Shown here piece by piece: positions 8,177 to 16,569 of a stretch of 64,000 nt of DNA. The position numbers were made by a program, and so were the translations under genes. Numbering within the stretch: position 1 is the first letter of the stretch; the number at the start of each line of letters is the position of its first letter. Below the pieces are notes generated by a model. That model was given only the letters and a program-made list of their open reading frames with translations, did no database searches and was not told where the DNA came from. The stretch comes from Polaromonas sp047303325 (lineage in GTDB: Bacteria > Pseudomonadota > Gammaproteobacteria > Burkholderiales > Burkholderiaceae_C), in the NCBI RefSeq assembly GCF_047303325.1, contig NZ_JBKBEX010000012.1:62001-126000 (forward strand), given 5' to 3'.

Positions 8177-8851
8177 ATGAAGGTTCTTGTCATAGGCGCA
8201 TCGCGCGGCATAGGCCTGGAGTTCGTCCGCCAGTACCTGGCCGAAGGCGCAGAGGTCATTGCCACCGCGCGCGACGACGAAGGCCTGCAGCGCCTCAAGG
8301 GCCTGGGCGCCAAGGCCTTGCGCCTGGACGTGGCCCAGCCCACCAGCATCAGCGGCCTGGCCTGGCTGCTGGACGGCGAGGAAATCGACATCGCCCTGTA
8401 TGTGGCCGGCGTCTTCCCACACGGCGACGCGCTGAGCCCGCCCACGCGCGAGGCCTTTGACAACGCCATGCACACCAATGTGCTGGGCGCCATGCAGGCC
8501 ATCCCGCAGGTCGCGCCCCTGGTCGAGGCGGTGCGCGGCGGTGGTGGGCGCTTTGCGTTTATCAGCAGCGCCATGGCAAAGATAGACGGCGTGGAAAACA
8601 GCCGCGGCTGGGTCTACCGCGCCAGCAAGGCCGCACTCAACATGGTGGTCGCCTCGGCCCAGCACGACTACCCCAAGGCCATCATGGTTGCGCTCTCGCC
8701 CGGCTGGGTGCAGACCGACATGGGCGGCAGCGGCGCGCCGCTCACCACCGTCCAAAGCGTCACGGCCATGCGCGCCGCGCTGGCCGGGCTCAAGCCCGAG
8801 CACAAGGGCGCCTTCCTCGACTACGACGGCCGCCGCTTCGGCGCCTGGTAA
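8177..8851 (+). CDS. Short-chain dehydrogenase/reductase
   Basis: 224-residue classical-type SDR. The N-terminal nucleotide-binding motif is GASRGIGLEF (residues 7-16), the catalytic Ser is in FISSAMA and the YxxxK motif is YRASK (about residues 151-155). Relatives are often called CsgA/C-factor-like SDRs. Substrate is unknown; position between a thiolase and an acyl-CoA dehydrogenase suggests a fatty or branched acyl intermediate, but this is only context. It follows the thiolase stop by 6 bases and is probably translationally coupled. Confidence 0.88.
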   Translation: MKVLVIGASRGIGLEFVRQYLAEGAEVIATARDDEGLQRLKGLGAKALRLDVAQPTSISGLAWLLDGEEIDIALYVAGVFPHGDALSPPTREAFDNAMHTNVLGAMQAIPQVAPLVEAVRGGGGRFAFISSAMAKIDGVENSRGWVYRASKAALNMVVASAQHDYPKAIMVALSPGWVQTDMGGSGAPLTTVQSVTAMRAALAGLKPEHKGAFLDYDGRRFGAW

Positions 8852-8894
8852 GCCCGCGCGGCTTTCCTTTTTTACATTCATCGCAAGGCACAGC

Positions 8895-10025
8895 ATGCTG
8901 CTCAACCAGGACCAGGAAATGATCCGCGACGCGGTCCGCGCGTTCGCGAAAGAAGAACTCTGGCCCCATGCCGCACGCTGGGACAAGGAGCACCACTTCC
9001 CCGTCGAGGCCCACAAAGGCCTGGCCGCGCTGGGTGCCTACGGCATTTGTGTGCCCGAAGAGTTTGGCGGCGCCAACCTCGACTACCTCACGCTGGCCCT
9101 GGTGCTGGAAGAAATCGCCGCCGGCGACGGCGGCACCAGCACTGCCATCAGCGTCACCAACTGCCCCGTCAACGCCATCCTCATGCGCTACGGCAATGCC
9201 CAGCAGAAAAAGCAATGGCTCACAAAGCTCGCGCAAGGCGAAATGCTGGGCGTCTTCTGCCTGACCGAGCCGCACGTCGGCAGCGATGCGTCTTCGCTGC
9301 GCACCACGGCCGTCAAGCAGGGCGATGAATACGTGATCAACGGCGTCAAGCAGTTCATCACCAGCGGAAAGAACGGCCACGCCGCCATCGTCATCGCGGT
9401 GACCGACAAGGGCGCCGGCAAAAAAGGCATGAGCGCCTTTATCGTGCCCACCAGCGCGCCCGGTTATGTGGTCGCGCGGCTCGAAGACAAGCTCGGCCAA
9501 CATTCCAGCGACACCGCACAGATCAATTTCGACAACTGCCGCATCCCGGCCGAGAACCTGATCGGCAGCGAAGGCGAGGGCTACAAGATCGCGCTGGGCG
9601 CGCTCGAAGGCGGGCGCATAGGCATCGCCGCCCAAAGCGTGGGCATGGCGCGCAGCGCGTTTGAGTTCGCCCTCGACTATGCGAAAGAGCGCCAAAGCTT
9701 CGGCACCGCCATCTTCAACCACCAGGCCGTGGGTTTCCGCCTGGCCGAATGCGCGACCAAAATCGAGGCCGCGCGCCAGCTGATCTGGCACGCCGCCAGC
9801 CTGCGCGATGCCGGCCTGCCCTGCCTCAAGGAGGCCGCCATGGCCAAGCTGTTTGCCAGCGAGATGGCCGAACAGGTCTGCAGCGTGGCCATCCAGACCC
9901 TGGGTGGCTATGGCTATGTGAACGACTTCCCGGTCGAACGCATTTACCGCGACGTGCGCGTCTGCCAGATTTATGAAGGCACCTCCGACGTGCAAAAAAT
10001 CATCATCCAGCGGGCCCTGGCCTGA
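8895..10025 (+). CDS. Acyl-CoA dehydrogenase (C-terminal catalytic Glu type)
   Basis: 376-residue acyl-CoA dehydrogenase. Unlike the isovaleryl enzyme upstream, the catalytic Glu is in the C-terminal YEGTSD loop (E361), as in short/medium-chain and glutaryl enzymes. FAD motifs LTEPHVGSDA and FITSGKNG and the late TLGGYGYVND are present. The likely role is oxidation of short straight or 2-methyl-branched acyl-CoA; exact specificity is not predictable. Start ATG at 8895 has AAGG nine bases upstream. It is the seventh gene of the row starting at the LiuR-type operator. Confidence 0.93.
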   Translation: MLLNQDQEMIRDAVRAFAKEELWPHAARWDKEHHFPVEAHKGLAALGAYGICVPEEFGGANLDYLTLALVLEEIAAGDGGTSTAISVTNCPVNAILMRYGNAQQKKQWLTKLAQGEMLGVFCLTEPHVGSDASSLRTTAVKQGDEYVINGVKQFITSGKNGHAAIVIAVTDKGAGKKGMSAFIVPTSAPGYVVARLEDKLGQHSSDTAQINFDNCRIPAENLIGSEGEGYKIALGALEGGRIGIAAQSVGMARSAFEFALDYAKERQSFGTAIFNHQAVGFRLAECATKIEAARQLIWHAASLRDAGLPCLKEAAMAKLFASEMAEQVCSVAIQTLGGYGYVNDFPVERIYRDVRVCQIYEGTSDVQKIIIQRALA

Positions 10026-10037
10026 GGAGACAACAAG

Positions 10038-10469
10038 ATGCCCATCACCAAAGGATTCCGCGCCCTGGTCGACGAGGCCATGGCCCAGGTCAAGACCTAT
10101 AGCGTGGACGAGGTCAAGGCGCGCCTCAAGGACCCGAAGGTGCAAATCGTCGACATCCGCGATGTGCGCGAACTCACAGCCGGCACCGTCACCGGCAGCT
10201 ACCACGCGCCGCGCGGCATGCTCGAGTTCTGGGTGGACCCGGCCTCGCCCTATCACAAGCCCCTGTTTGCCGACGAGGGCAAGGAGTTCATCCTGTTCTG
10301 CGGCGCGGGCTGGCGCAGCGCCCTGGCCACCAAAACCCTGCAGGACATGGGCATGCGCAACGTCGCCCATATCGACGGTGGTTATGCCGAATGGGTCAAG
10401 CAGGGCGGGCCCATTGAAACGCTCGAAGACCGGGAAAAGCGCAAGGCCCGCGCCAACAGCTGCGGTTGA
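10038..10469 (+). CDS. Rhodanese-like sulfurtransferase
   Basis: 143-residue single-domain rhodanese. The active-site loop is FCGAGWRSALA with persulfide-forming C88, preceded by QIVDIRDVREL and followed by GYAEWVKQGGP, the typical rhodanese layout. The family moves sulfane sulfur to acceptors such as cyanide or thiols. It lies 12 bases after the acyl-CoA dehydrogenase and its TGA overlaps the next ATG (TGATG), so it is translationally coupled to the YchJ-like gene. Biological partner unknown. Confidence 0.9.
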   Translation: MPITKGFRALVDEAMAQVKTYSVDEVKARLKDPKVQIVDIRDVRELTAGTVTGSYHAPRGMLEFWVDPASPYHKPLFADEGKEFILFCGAGWRSALATKTLQDMGMRNVAHIDGGYAEWVKQGGPIETLEDREKRKARANSCG

Positions 10470-10885
10470 TGTCGAATCCGCTGCCGTCCCAGCCATGCCC
10501 CTGCGGCCGCGCAGGCACGGCCCGAAAACCCTTGCCGTTCGCCGACTGCTGCGGCCGCTACCTCGATCACTTCGACAGCTCCCCCGCGCCCGACGCCGAG
10601 TCGCTGATGCGCTCGCGCTACAGCGCCTTTGTGGCCGAGCGTGCCGACTACCTGCTCGCCACCTGGCACGCCAGCCACAGGCCGGCGTCCATTGACTTTG
10701 ATCCCGGCGCCAAATGGCTGGGCCTGGAAGTGCGCAGCCACCGCCAGCTTGACGCCACCCACGCCGAAGTCGAATTTGTCGCGCGCCAGAAAAGCCCCGG
10801 CAGCCCCGCGGTGCGCCTGCATGAGCGCAGCCGCTTCGTGCACGAAGCTGGCCGTTGGTACTATGTGGACGGCGACGCGCTCTAG
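10469..10885 (+). CDS. YchJ/UPF0225-family SEC-C protein
   Basis: 138-residue small cytoplasmic protein. An N-terminal Cys cluster (PCPCGRAG ... FADCCGRYL) forms a SEC-C-like zinc-binding motif and is followed by the YchJ core (AESLMRSRYSAFV, LLATWHASHRP, FVHEAGRWYYVDGD). The family is widespread but of unknown function. The ATG overlaps the upstream rhodanese stop codon, which fixes the start. Coupling with a sulfurtransferase may be accidental. Confidence 0.88.
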   Translation: MSNPLPSQPCPCGRAGTARKPLPFADCCGRYLDHFDSSPAPDAESLMRSRYSAFVAERADYLLATWHASHRPASIDFDPGAKWLGLEVRSHRQLDATHAEVEFVARQKSPGSPAVRLHERSRFVHEAGRWYYVDGDAL

Positions 10886-10937
10886 AAGTAGACGCCCGGC
10901 CGCCGTGGCGTGAAGCAACAAAACAGAAAGGCTCCCG

Positions 10938-11600
10938 GTGAAATTCGACGCGGTGTTATTCGACTGTGACGGCGTGCTGGTCGACAGCGAACCCATTACC
11001 AACGGCGTGCTGCGCGACATGCTCGAAGAGCGCGGCTGGAAGCTCAGCCCCGCCGAATGCATGCGCATCTTTGTCGGCAAGGCCGTCAAGGACGAAGCCG
11101 CGCTGATCGCCGCCAACACCGGCAGCCCCTTGACCGAAGAGTGGATGGTCCAGTTCCGCGAGCGCCGCAACCTGGGCCTGATGCGTGACCTCAAAGCCAT
11201 AGCCGGCGCCGTCGACGCCATCGCCAAGGTCCACACGCTTTACCAGGGCCGCATCGCCTGCGCCTCGGGCGCCGACCGCTTCAAGGTCGAGCTGCAGCTG
11301 GAAAAGTGCGGCCTCATGCCCTTCTTCAAGGGCCGCATCTTCAGCGGCCACGAACTGCCACGCTCCAAACCCTTCCCCGACGTCTACCTGGCCGCCGCCG
11401 CGGCCCTGGGCGTGGACCCCAAACGCTGCGCCGTGGTTGAAGACACCGTCACCGGCGTCACCGCCGGCGTCGCGGCCGGCTGCACCGTGTTTGGCTACAG
11501 CCCGTCTGAAATGGGCCATGACGCCCCGAATGCCCTCAAAGCCAGCGGCGCATCCCAGGTGTTTACCGACATGGCCGACCTGGTTTCGCTGCTAAGCTGA
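10938..11600 (+). CDS. HAD-superfamily hydrolase (HAD-IA, phosphatase-like)
   Basis: 220-residue HAD-IA hydrolase. Motif I is FDCDGVLVDSEP (nucleophile and general acid Asp), motif II CASGADR, motif III Lys in PRSKPFPD, and motif IV VVEDTVTGV. This matches beta-phosphoglucomutase/phosphoglycolate phosphatase relatives; the physiological sugar or acyl phosphate is unknown. GTG start at 10938 is supported by AGAAAGG upstream. It stands alone, 52 bases after the YchJ-like gene. Confidence 0.9.
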   Translation: MKFDAVLFDCDGVLVDSEPITNGVLRDMLEERGWKLSPAECMRIFVGKAVKDEAALIAANTGSPLTEEWMVQFRERRNLGLMRDLKAIAGAVDAIAKVHTLYQGRIACASGADRFKVELQLEKCGLMPFFKGRIFSGHELPRSKPFPDVYLAAAAALGVDPKRCAVVEDTVTGVTAGVAAGCTVFGYSPSEMGHDAPNALKASGASQVFTDMADLVSLLS

Positions 11601-11681
11601 ATTTTTCCCGCCCGGCATGTCGATTCCGGCCTTCCCCGTTCGTCGTCAAGGTGTCATCAACCACCTTTCGAAGGAAACACC

Positions 11682-12068
11682 ATGAAATACCTCTGCCTCG
11701 CCTATTACAACCCCGCCGACTTCGCCGCCATGGCGCCCGCCGACGTCCAGGCCCTGGTCAGCCAGTGCCCGCCCAAGGACAAGGAACTCAAGGCCACCGG
11801 CCAGCTGCGCCTCAGCGCCTCGCTGGGCGAGCCCGAGCAGACCATCCGCATCCAGCCGCGCGGCGGCAAGCCCAAAGTCACTGACGGCCCCTTCACCGAA
11901 GTCAAGGAGCTGGTCGGCGGCTTTTTCATCATCGAAGCCGACAGCCGCGACGAAGCCGTGCGCCTGGCCTCCATCCACCCGGCCGCCACCCTGGGTGAAC
12001 AGGTCGGCTGGTACATCGACATGCACCCCATCGGCTTTTTTGAGCAGTACAGCGGCAAACCCGCCTGA
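11682..12068 (+). CDS. YCII-related (DGPF) domain protein
   Basis: 128-residue YCII-related protein with the family signature TDGPFTEVKELVGGFF (residues about 67-82). Members are small ferredoxin-fold dimers of unknown function, often linked to ECF sigma factors, none of which is seen here. The ribosome site is GAAGGAAAC just before the ATG. It probably forms a single-gene unit. Confidence 0.88.
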   Translation: MKYLCLAYYNPADFAAMAPADVQALVSQCPPKDKELKATGQLRLSASLGEPEQTIRIQPRGGKPKVTDGPFTEVKELVGGFFIIEADSRDEAVRLASIHPAATLGEQVGWYIDMHPIGFFEQYSGKPA

Positions 12069-12207
12069 ACGCGGCACCCGGCCTCCGGCCCGGGCGCTGA
12101 AAGACCAGCCTCCCCAGGGCTGAAGCGGTCTCCCCGGGCCGGGGCTGTCGCGAAGCGGGCTGCGGTGCTAAGCTGCCAGCCCGACTTTTAAAAACAAAGG
12201 TGTGACC
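12069..12207. other. GC-rich intergenic gap with hairpins
   Basis: 139 bases between the YCII-like gene and the aminotransferase. It holds several short G+C-rich inverted segments (CCGGCCTCCGGCCCGG, CCCCGGGCCGGGG) that could terminate the upstream gene, but no T-run follows. AAAGGTG just before 12208 is the ribosome site of the aminotransferase. Confidence 0.4.
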
Positions 12208-13368
12208 ATGCCCGGACTTTTGCCTAATGTCGACCCCGACGGTTTGCTGGAATTTTCAGTCGTCTACACCGACCGCGCGCTCAACCACATGTCGCGCAGC
12301 TTCCAGGGCGTGATGGGCGACATCTCCGCCATCCTCAAAGAGGTCTACCACGCGCATTCCGTCGCCCTGGTTCCCGGCAGCGGCACTTACGGCATGGAGG
12401 CCGTGGCCCGCCAGTTCGCCGCCGGCAAACATGTCATGGTCATTCGCAACGGCTGGTTCAGCTACCGCTGGACGCAAATTTTTGAGATGGGCAACATCCC
12501 CGCCTCGCACACCGTGCTCAAGGCCCGCAAGACAGCCGCCGGCGCCCAGGCGCCGTGGATTCCCGCACCGGTGGCCGACGTCGTCGCCGCCATCGCGAAA
12601 GAAAAACCCGCCCTGGTCTTTGCCCCGCACGTAGAGACCGCCTCCGGCATGATGCTGCCCGACAGCTATATCCAGTCCGTCGCCGCCGCCGTGCATGCCG
12701 TGGGTGGCCTGTTTGTGCTCGACTGCATTGCCTCCGGCGCCATGTGGGTCGACATGAAAGCCACCGGCGTAGACATCCTGATATCAGCCCCGCAAAAAGG
12801 CTGGAGCAGCTCACCCTGCTGCGCCATGGTCATGCTCAGCGAACGCGCACGCGCCGCAACCGAAACCACCATGAGCTCCAGCTTCGCCTGCGACCTGAAA
12901 AAGTGGCTGCAAATCATGGAAACCTACGAAAAAGGCGGCCACGCCTACCATGCAACCTTGCCCACAGACGCCCTCACACGCCTGCGCGCCACCATGAAAG
13001 AAACCCAGGACTACGGCTTTGCCAAAGTGAAGGCCGAACAAGAGGAACTGGGCAGCAAGGTCCGCACCCTGTTCGAAAGCCGCGGCCTACCCAGCGTGGC
13101 GGCCGAAGGTTTTAAAGCCCCGGGCGTGGTCGTCAGCTACACGACCGATACCGACATCCAGTCAGGCAAGAAGTTTTTGGCCGAGGGTTTGCAAACCGCC
13201 GCCGGTGTGCCGCTGCAATGCGACGAGGGCCCCGACTTCAAGACCTTCCGTGTGGGGCTGTTTGGGCTGGAGAAGTGGCATAACGTGGACCGGACGGTGG
13301 CGAGTCTGGCGGGGGCTTTGGAGAGGATTGGGGTGGGGGCGAAGATCGCCGACACCGTTGCCGATTAA
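12208..13368 (+). CDS. Class V aminotransferase (alanine-glyoxylate type)
   Basis: 386-residue fold-type I, PLP-dependent class V aminotransferase. The PLP Lys is K197 in SAPQKGWSS; the upstream GSGTYGMEA phosphate-binding loop and the Asp of FVLDCIASG are present. Relatives transfer amino groups between serine or alanine and glyoxylate. Possible use with the glyoxylate made when AceK opens the shunt, and with GhrA at 26 kb, is inference. Start ATG at 12208 preferred over GTG at 12202 because AAGGTG sits at the right distance. The last 60 codons border the AT-richer island. Confidence 0.9.
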   Translation: MPGLLPNVDPDGLLEFSVVYTDRALNHMSRSFQGVMGDISAILKEVYHAHSVALVPGSGTYGMEAVARQFAAGKHVMVIRNGWFSYRWTQIFEMGNIPASHTVLKARKTAAGAQAPWIPAPVADVVAAIAKEKPALVFAPHVETASGMMLPDSYIQSVAAAVHAVGGLFVLDCIASGAMWVDMKATGVDILISAPQKGWSSSPCCAMVMLSERARAATETTMSSSFACDLKKWLQIMETYEKGGHAYHATLPTDALTRLRATMKETQDYGFAKVKAEQEELGSKVRTLFESRGLPSVAAEGFKAPGVVVSYTTDTDIQSGKKFLAEGLQTAAGVPLQCDEGPDFKTFRVGLFGLEKWHNVDRTVASLAGALERIGVGAKIADTVAD

Positions 13369-13406
13369 TCGCAGCACCGATTACTTGGTTGCAGACTAAA
13401 TCTCTG

Positions 13407-14231
13407 CTACTGGAGGTGTCTAAGCAAGAACTGTCGAATTTCTGCCCATTGGCTCCCGTAATGAGCTTCTCGATGGTGATTTGGACATAACGCAACCACG
13501 TTATTTTTCGCATCCTTCCCTCCCTCCGATAAAGGGATGACGTGATGGGTTTCCAAGAAAATACTTCCGTTTTTTAATTTAAATCCTGGGGCCTTGCACA
13601 GTTCGCAGTGCCCCATCGCGCGTAGAAGTACATCACTTCTGACGGTGGCGCTTCGATCGTAGACATTGCTGGTAACGCTTCGCTTTTTGGGATCGTTTGC
13701 ATCGTCCTCCGGGACTGAAAATTGGTCGGCGTACGTTGCGGCAGCAACTCCGCGACGGAGAGTTATTTCCCCCTCAGGATTAATTCTCGTAATAGCCCAA
13801 GGTACCGGATCTAGCGTTCGCAATTCAACCCGCGATGGCTTTCCTCCCTTCTTGCCGACTGTCCGCTGCAATCCTGCAATGGAAATTACTCTGACGGGGA
13901 GCTGCGCGGAATAGGCTTGTTCGATTTTTTCCAGCATGCGCCGCCGTCGGGCTGCGACATTTCCCTTTGGTTCGAGCGCCGCGTCCCTCCTTAAATTGAG
14001 GTAGTACTCCACTCCACCGTTTACGGGCAACATATCACGACGCCAAAGATTTAAAGCCAAAACGATGCCCGGTTGGATAAACGCCCACTCGTAGCAATAT
14101 TTCGGATTCGAAGCCGCTCGATGTGGGCCTTTTTTGAAGTTCTTCCAGTCCGACACGTCGACCCCTGAGTCGCGGACCAAATCCATCACGCGCATCGGAA
14201 CGGTTGGTTCGAGCTCGATAGGTAGTGACAT
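13407..14231 (-). CDS. HNH endonuclease, putative defence component
   Basis: 274-residue nuclease. The C-terminal domain (about residues 198-258) is a clear HNH/zinc module: CELC (C209, C212), LETHHVIPLSEGG (H229, H230), then NNVVALCPNHHREAHYG (C249, H252, H253). The N-terminal about 170 residues (WKNFKKGPHRAASNPKYC, then FIQPGIVLALNLW) form a separate domain that I cannot name, probably DNA-recognition. Base composition is clearly AT-richer than the neighbours, so acquisition by transfer is likely. The AGGAGA ribosome site supports the ATG at 14231. Divergent from the OLD-like nuclease; together they resemble a defence pair. No methyltransferase is nearby, so it is not a classical restriction-modification system. 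Confidence 0.88.
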   Translation of the reverse strand: MSLPIELEPTVPMRVMDLVRDSGVDVSDWKNFKKGPHRAASNPKYCYEWAFIQPGIVLALNLWRRDMLPVNGGVEYYLNLRRDAALEPKGNVAARRRRMLEKIEQAYSAQLPVRVISIAGLQRTVGKKGGKPSRVELRTLDPVPWAITRINPEGEITLRRGVAAATYADQFSVPEDDANDPKKRSVTSNVYDRSATVRSDVLLRAMGHCELCKAPGFKLKNGSIFLETHHVIPLSEGGKDAKNNVVALCPNHHREAHYGSQWAEIRQFLLRHLQ

Positions 14232-14534
14232 ATGTTCTCCTGTGACAACTGGAACTTACGCTAAATGAGCAATGATTCCTATCCTATAAAAGAAGGAGGT
14301 TGTCGAGATTGTGCAGAGAGAAGAACTTGACGCAATAGAACCGGAAGCCAGTTCGCGGAAATAACGCTTCTAAGCGGTGAGGATGTTTGCAAGCACCCGA
14401 ATTGACTTTCCATCATCTGAATAGAGGATGGGAGTAGCCGCGCAAAAGGAATACGATCAAACGCGCAAAGCTGTAGGGTAGTTACTGGCAAATCGTTCCA
14501 AAGAATATTCGTAGCTGAAAAGTGGAGGTGAATT
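14232..14534. promoter_or_regulatory. Divergent intergenic region of the HNH/OLD island
   Basis: 303 bases, AT-rich, between the divergent HNH and OLD genes, so it must carry both promoters. No palindromic operator or repeat stands out. A GAAGGAGG ribosome-site-like string at 14292-14299 is followed by GTG at 14311 opening a 17-codon frame ending TAA at 14364. This could be a leader peptide, though its spacing is long. The OLD gene's own site GGAGGTG is at 14524-14530. Confidence 0.5.
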
Positions 14535-16514
14535 ATGTTTATTGAGACCGTCCACATTCAGAACTACCGATCTATTCGAGACGGGCATGTTAGTTTTGGA
14601 AAAGTCACCTCCTTCGTTGGACGAAACGGTGTTGGGAAGTCGACCGTGCTGTATGCACTCGACTCTTTCTATAACGTGGGAAATCAATATTCTCATTTGG
14701 ATTATTACAACCACGATCTGACGGCGACGATTCGAATTCGTGTCACTTATGGCGGGTTGCGTGCTGAGGAAATTGCGGAGTTTGGAAATTATGTTCAGGA
14801 TGGTCGACTCACGGTGACCAAGGTAGTAACCCAAGGAGGATCTCGATACCTTGGGACCACACCGCAGATCCCTCGATTTGCAGAGCTTCGGCAGATTGGC
14901 GCAAGAGAGCGTCGAAATGGTGTTCGGGAAATGATGGAGTCGGGAGAGCTTCCTGGCTTTCCCGCGCTACCAGCTAGAGGGGAGGACGTTGACGCAGCAA
15001 TGATCGCCTATGAGACGGCGCATCCCGAAATGCTTGTGCCGATTGAAAGCGAATCTCAGTTCTTCGGTCCGCGAAATGTGGGCGGAGGGAAACTAGATAA
15101 ATTTACGAAGTTCGTTCTGGTGCCTGCAGTAAAGGATGCAGCGAGCGAGACGGAGAAGCGTGGCGCAATAATGCAGTTGTTAGACCTTATCGTCACGCGC
15201 AGCATCAATAGTCGACCTGATTTCCTTCAGTTTAAGCATGATTTTGAGCAGCGAGCTAGGCAGCTTTATGGGCGTGAAAATATTCCTGAGCTTTCCGAGC
15301 TTGGGAGGCTGGTAACCGAACGCCTTGTTAGATATGCACCTGGCGCTGAGTTACTTATAGATTTTGCAGAGTTGCATCCTCCCGCAATTCCGATACCGGA
15401 TGCGGTTGTTACCGTTTCGGAAGAAAACTTCAAAGTCCCGGTTCGCTACAGCGGTCATGGATTGCAACGCGCTTTGATTCTGGCTCTTCTAGAGCAACTG
15501 TCGATGACTCGTCCTCCACCCACTCGTCAGGTTGAAGATACACCAATAGTCGAGGAGGATATCCGGCTTCCCGATCTCATTTTGGCAGTTGAGGAACCGG
15601 AGCTCTATCTTCATCCAGCCAGAAGCCGATACTTGGCTTCCATCTTGCGGGAACTGTCAAGTCCGATCGAAGACGCGACAGCTCCACGCACACAAGTTGT
15701 TTCTGTAACGCATTCCCCATATTTTGTGGATGTCGAACATTTTGACGAAATCAGAATGTGCCGAAAACTGGCAACTGGAGTTGTTGGTGAGCCCAGAATG
15801 ACCGTCTTTTCTAGCTTTACGAGACTACAAGCTTCGCAAAAATTGGCTGAACTAACCGGTCGAGATCCGACGGAATTCACAGCGACAACATTTGTAGCTA
15901 GAGCATCTCCAGTTTTAACCTCAATTGTTAACGAGGGACTATTTGCCGACATCGCTGTAGTAGTTGAAGGCGAATCTGATGTCGCTGCTCTTTGGGCTAT
16001 GCAGAAGCACCTGTCTCAAAACTGGGACGAACTAGGGATCGTAGTGATCCCTGTTTCGGGAAAGTCGAAGATGGATAGAGCTGTCATCGCATTTCAAGGG
16101 TTTGAAATTCCAACCTTCTTCATGTTTGACGGCGACAGGACGAAAGGACAAGAAGCTGAAGCCAATAAGTTGCTGCTTAAGCTAGCAGGGGCCGAGGTGG
16201 TTGACTTTCCCTCGACGACAGTCGCGAATAACTATGCCGTTTTTGAAGATGACATAGAAACGTATCTGCGCGAGACAGCAGGTGCCAGATACGAACCACT
16301 AAGAGATGTGTGCGCGCAGCGATGTGGGCACACCCGATTGGGAACTGCGCTAAAAAACCCGGAAATAATGCAGGACTTTTTAAGAGATGCACACGCGGAG
16401 GGGATTAATTTCACGTTGCTCAGGCAAATTGTAGAAACACTGACGGCTCAAGGTAGGGCACTTCGGCCAGTTCCGATTAGGCAGGACGTCCAGCCTGAAG
16501 TCGAATCCGTTTGA
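14535..16514 (+). CDS. OLD-family ATPase/TOPRIM nuclease, putative defence component
   Basis: 659-residue protein with an ABC-type ATPase followed by a TOPRIM nuclease, the OLD layout. N-terminal IQNYRSI and Walker A GRNGVGKST (29-37), signature-like SGHGLQRALILALL (306-319), Walker B LILAVEEPELYLHP (348-361), His switch VTHSPYF (391-397). TOPRIM acidic residues are E478 in VVVEGESD and D532/D534 in FMFDGDR; a late FEDDIETYL is also typical. All catalytic positions look intact. OLD proteins degrade DNA; in Gabija an OLD-type GajA pairs with a UvrD-like helicase, absent here. Perfect GGAGGTG ribosome site. Composition is AT-rich like the HNH gene, supporting joint acquisition. Function as anti-phage defence is inferred. 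Confidence 0.9.
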   Translation: MFIETVHIQNYRSIRDGHVSFGKVTSFVGRNGVGKSTVLYALDSFYNVGNQYSHLDYYNHDLTATIRIRVTYGGLRAEEIAEFGNYVQDGRLTVTKVVTQGGSRYLGTTPQIPRFAELRQIGARERRNGVREMMESGELPGFPALPARGEDVDAAMIAYETAHPEMLVPIESESQFFGPRNVGGGKLDKFTKFVLVPAVKDAASETEKRGAIMQLLDLIVTRSINSRPDFLQFKHDFEQRARQLYGRENIPELSELGRLVTERLVRYAPGAELLIDFAELHPPAIPIPDAVVTVSEENFKVPVRYSGHGLQRALILALLEQLSMTRPPPTRQVEDTPIVEEDIRLPDLILAVEEPELYLHPARSRYLASILRELSSPIEDATAPRTQVVSVTHSPYFVDVEHFDEIRMCRKLATGVVGEPRMTVFSSFTRLQASQKLAELTGRDPTEFTATTFVARASPVLTSIVNEGLFADIAVVVEGESDVAALWAMQKHLSQNWDELGIVVIPVSGKSKMDRAVIAFQGFEIPTFFMFDGDRTKGQEAEANKLLLKLAGAEVVDFPSTTVANNYAVFEDDIETYLRETAGARYEPLRDVCAQRCGHTRLGTALKNPEIMQDFLRDAHAEGINFTLLRQIVETLTAQGRALRPVPIRQDVQPEVESV

Positions 16515-16569
16515 ATCGATTTTCTCGAACCCGAAATTTCTTGTGACCATTCAAGGGTAATGAGTGGCT

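Noticed and set aside
13407..14231. Classical type II restriction enzyme
   Set aside because: No DNA methyltransferase gene within the window, so a restriction-modification pair is not supported.
13377..16560. Prophage or integrative element
   Set aside because: No integrase, tRNA attachment site, terminal repeats or phage structural genes around the HNH/OLD pair.
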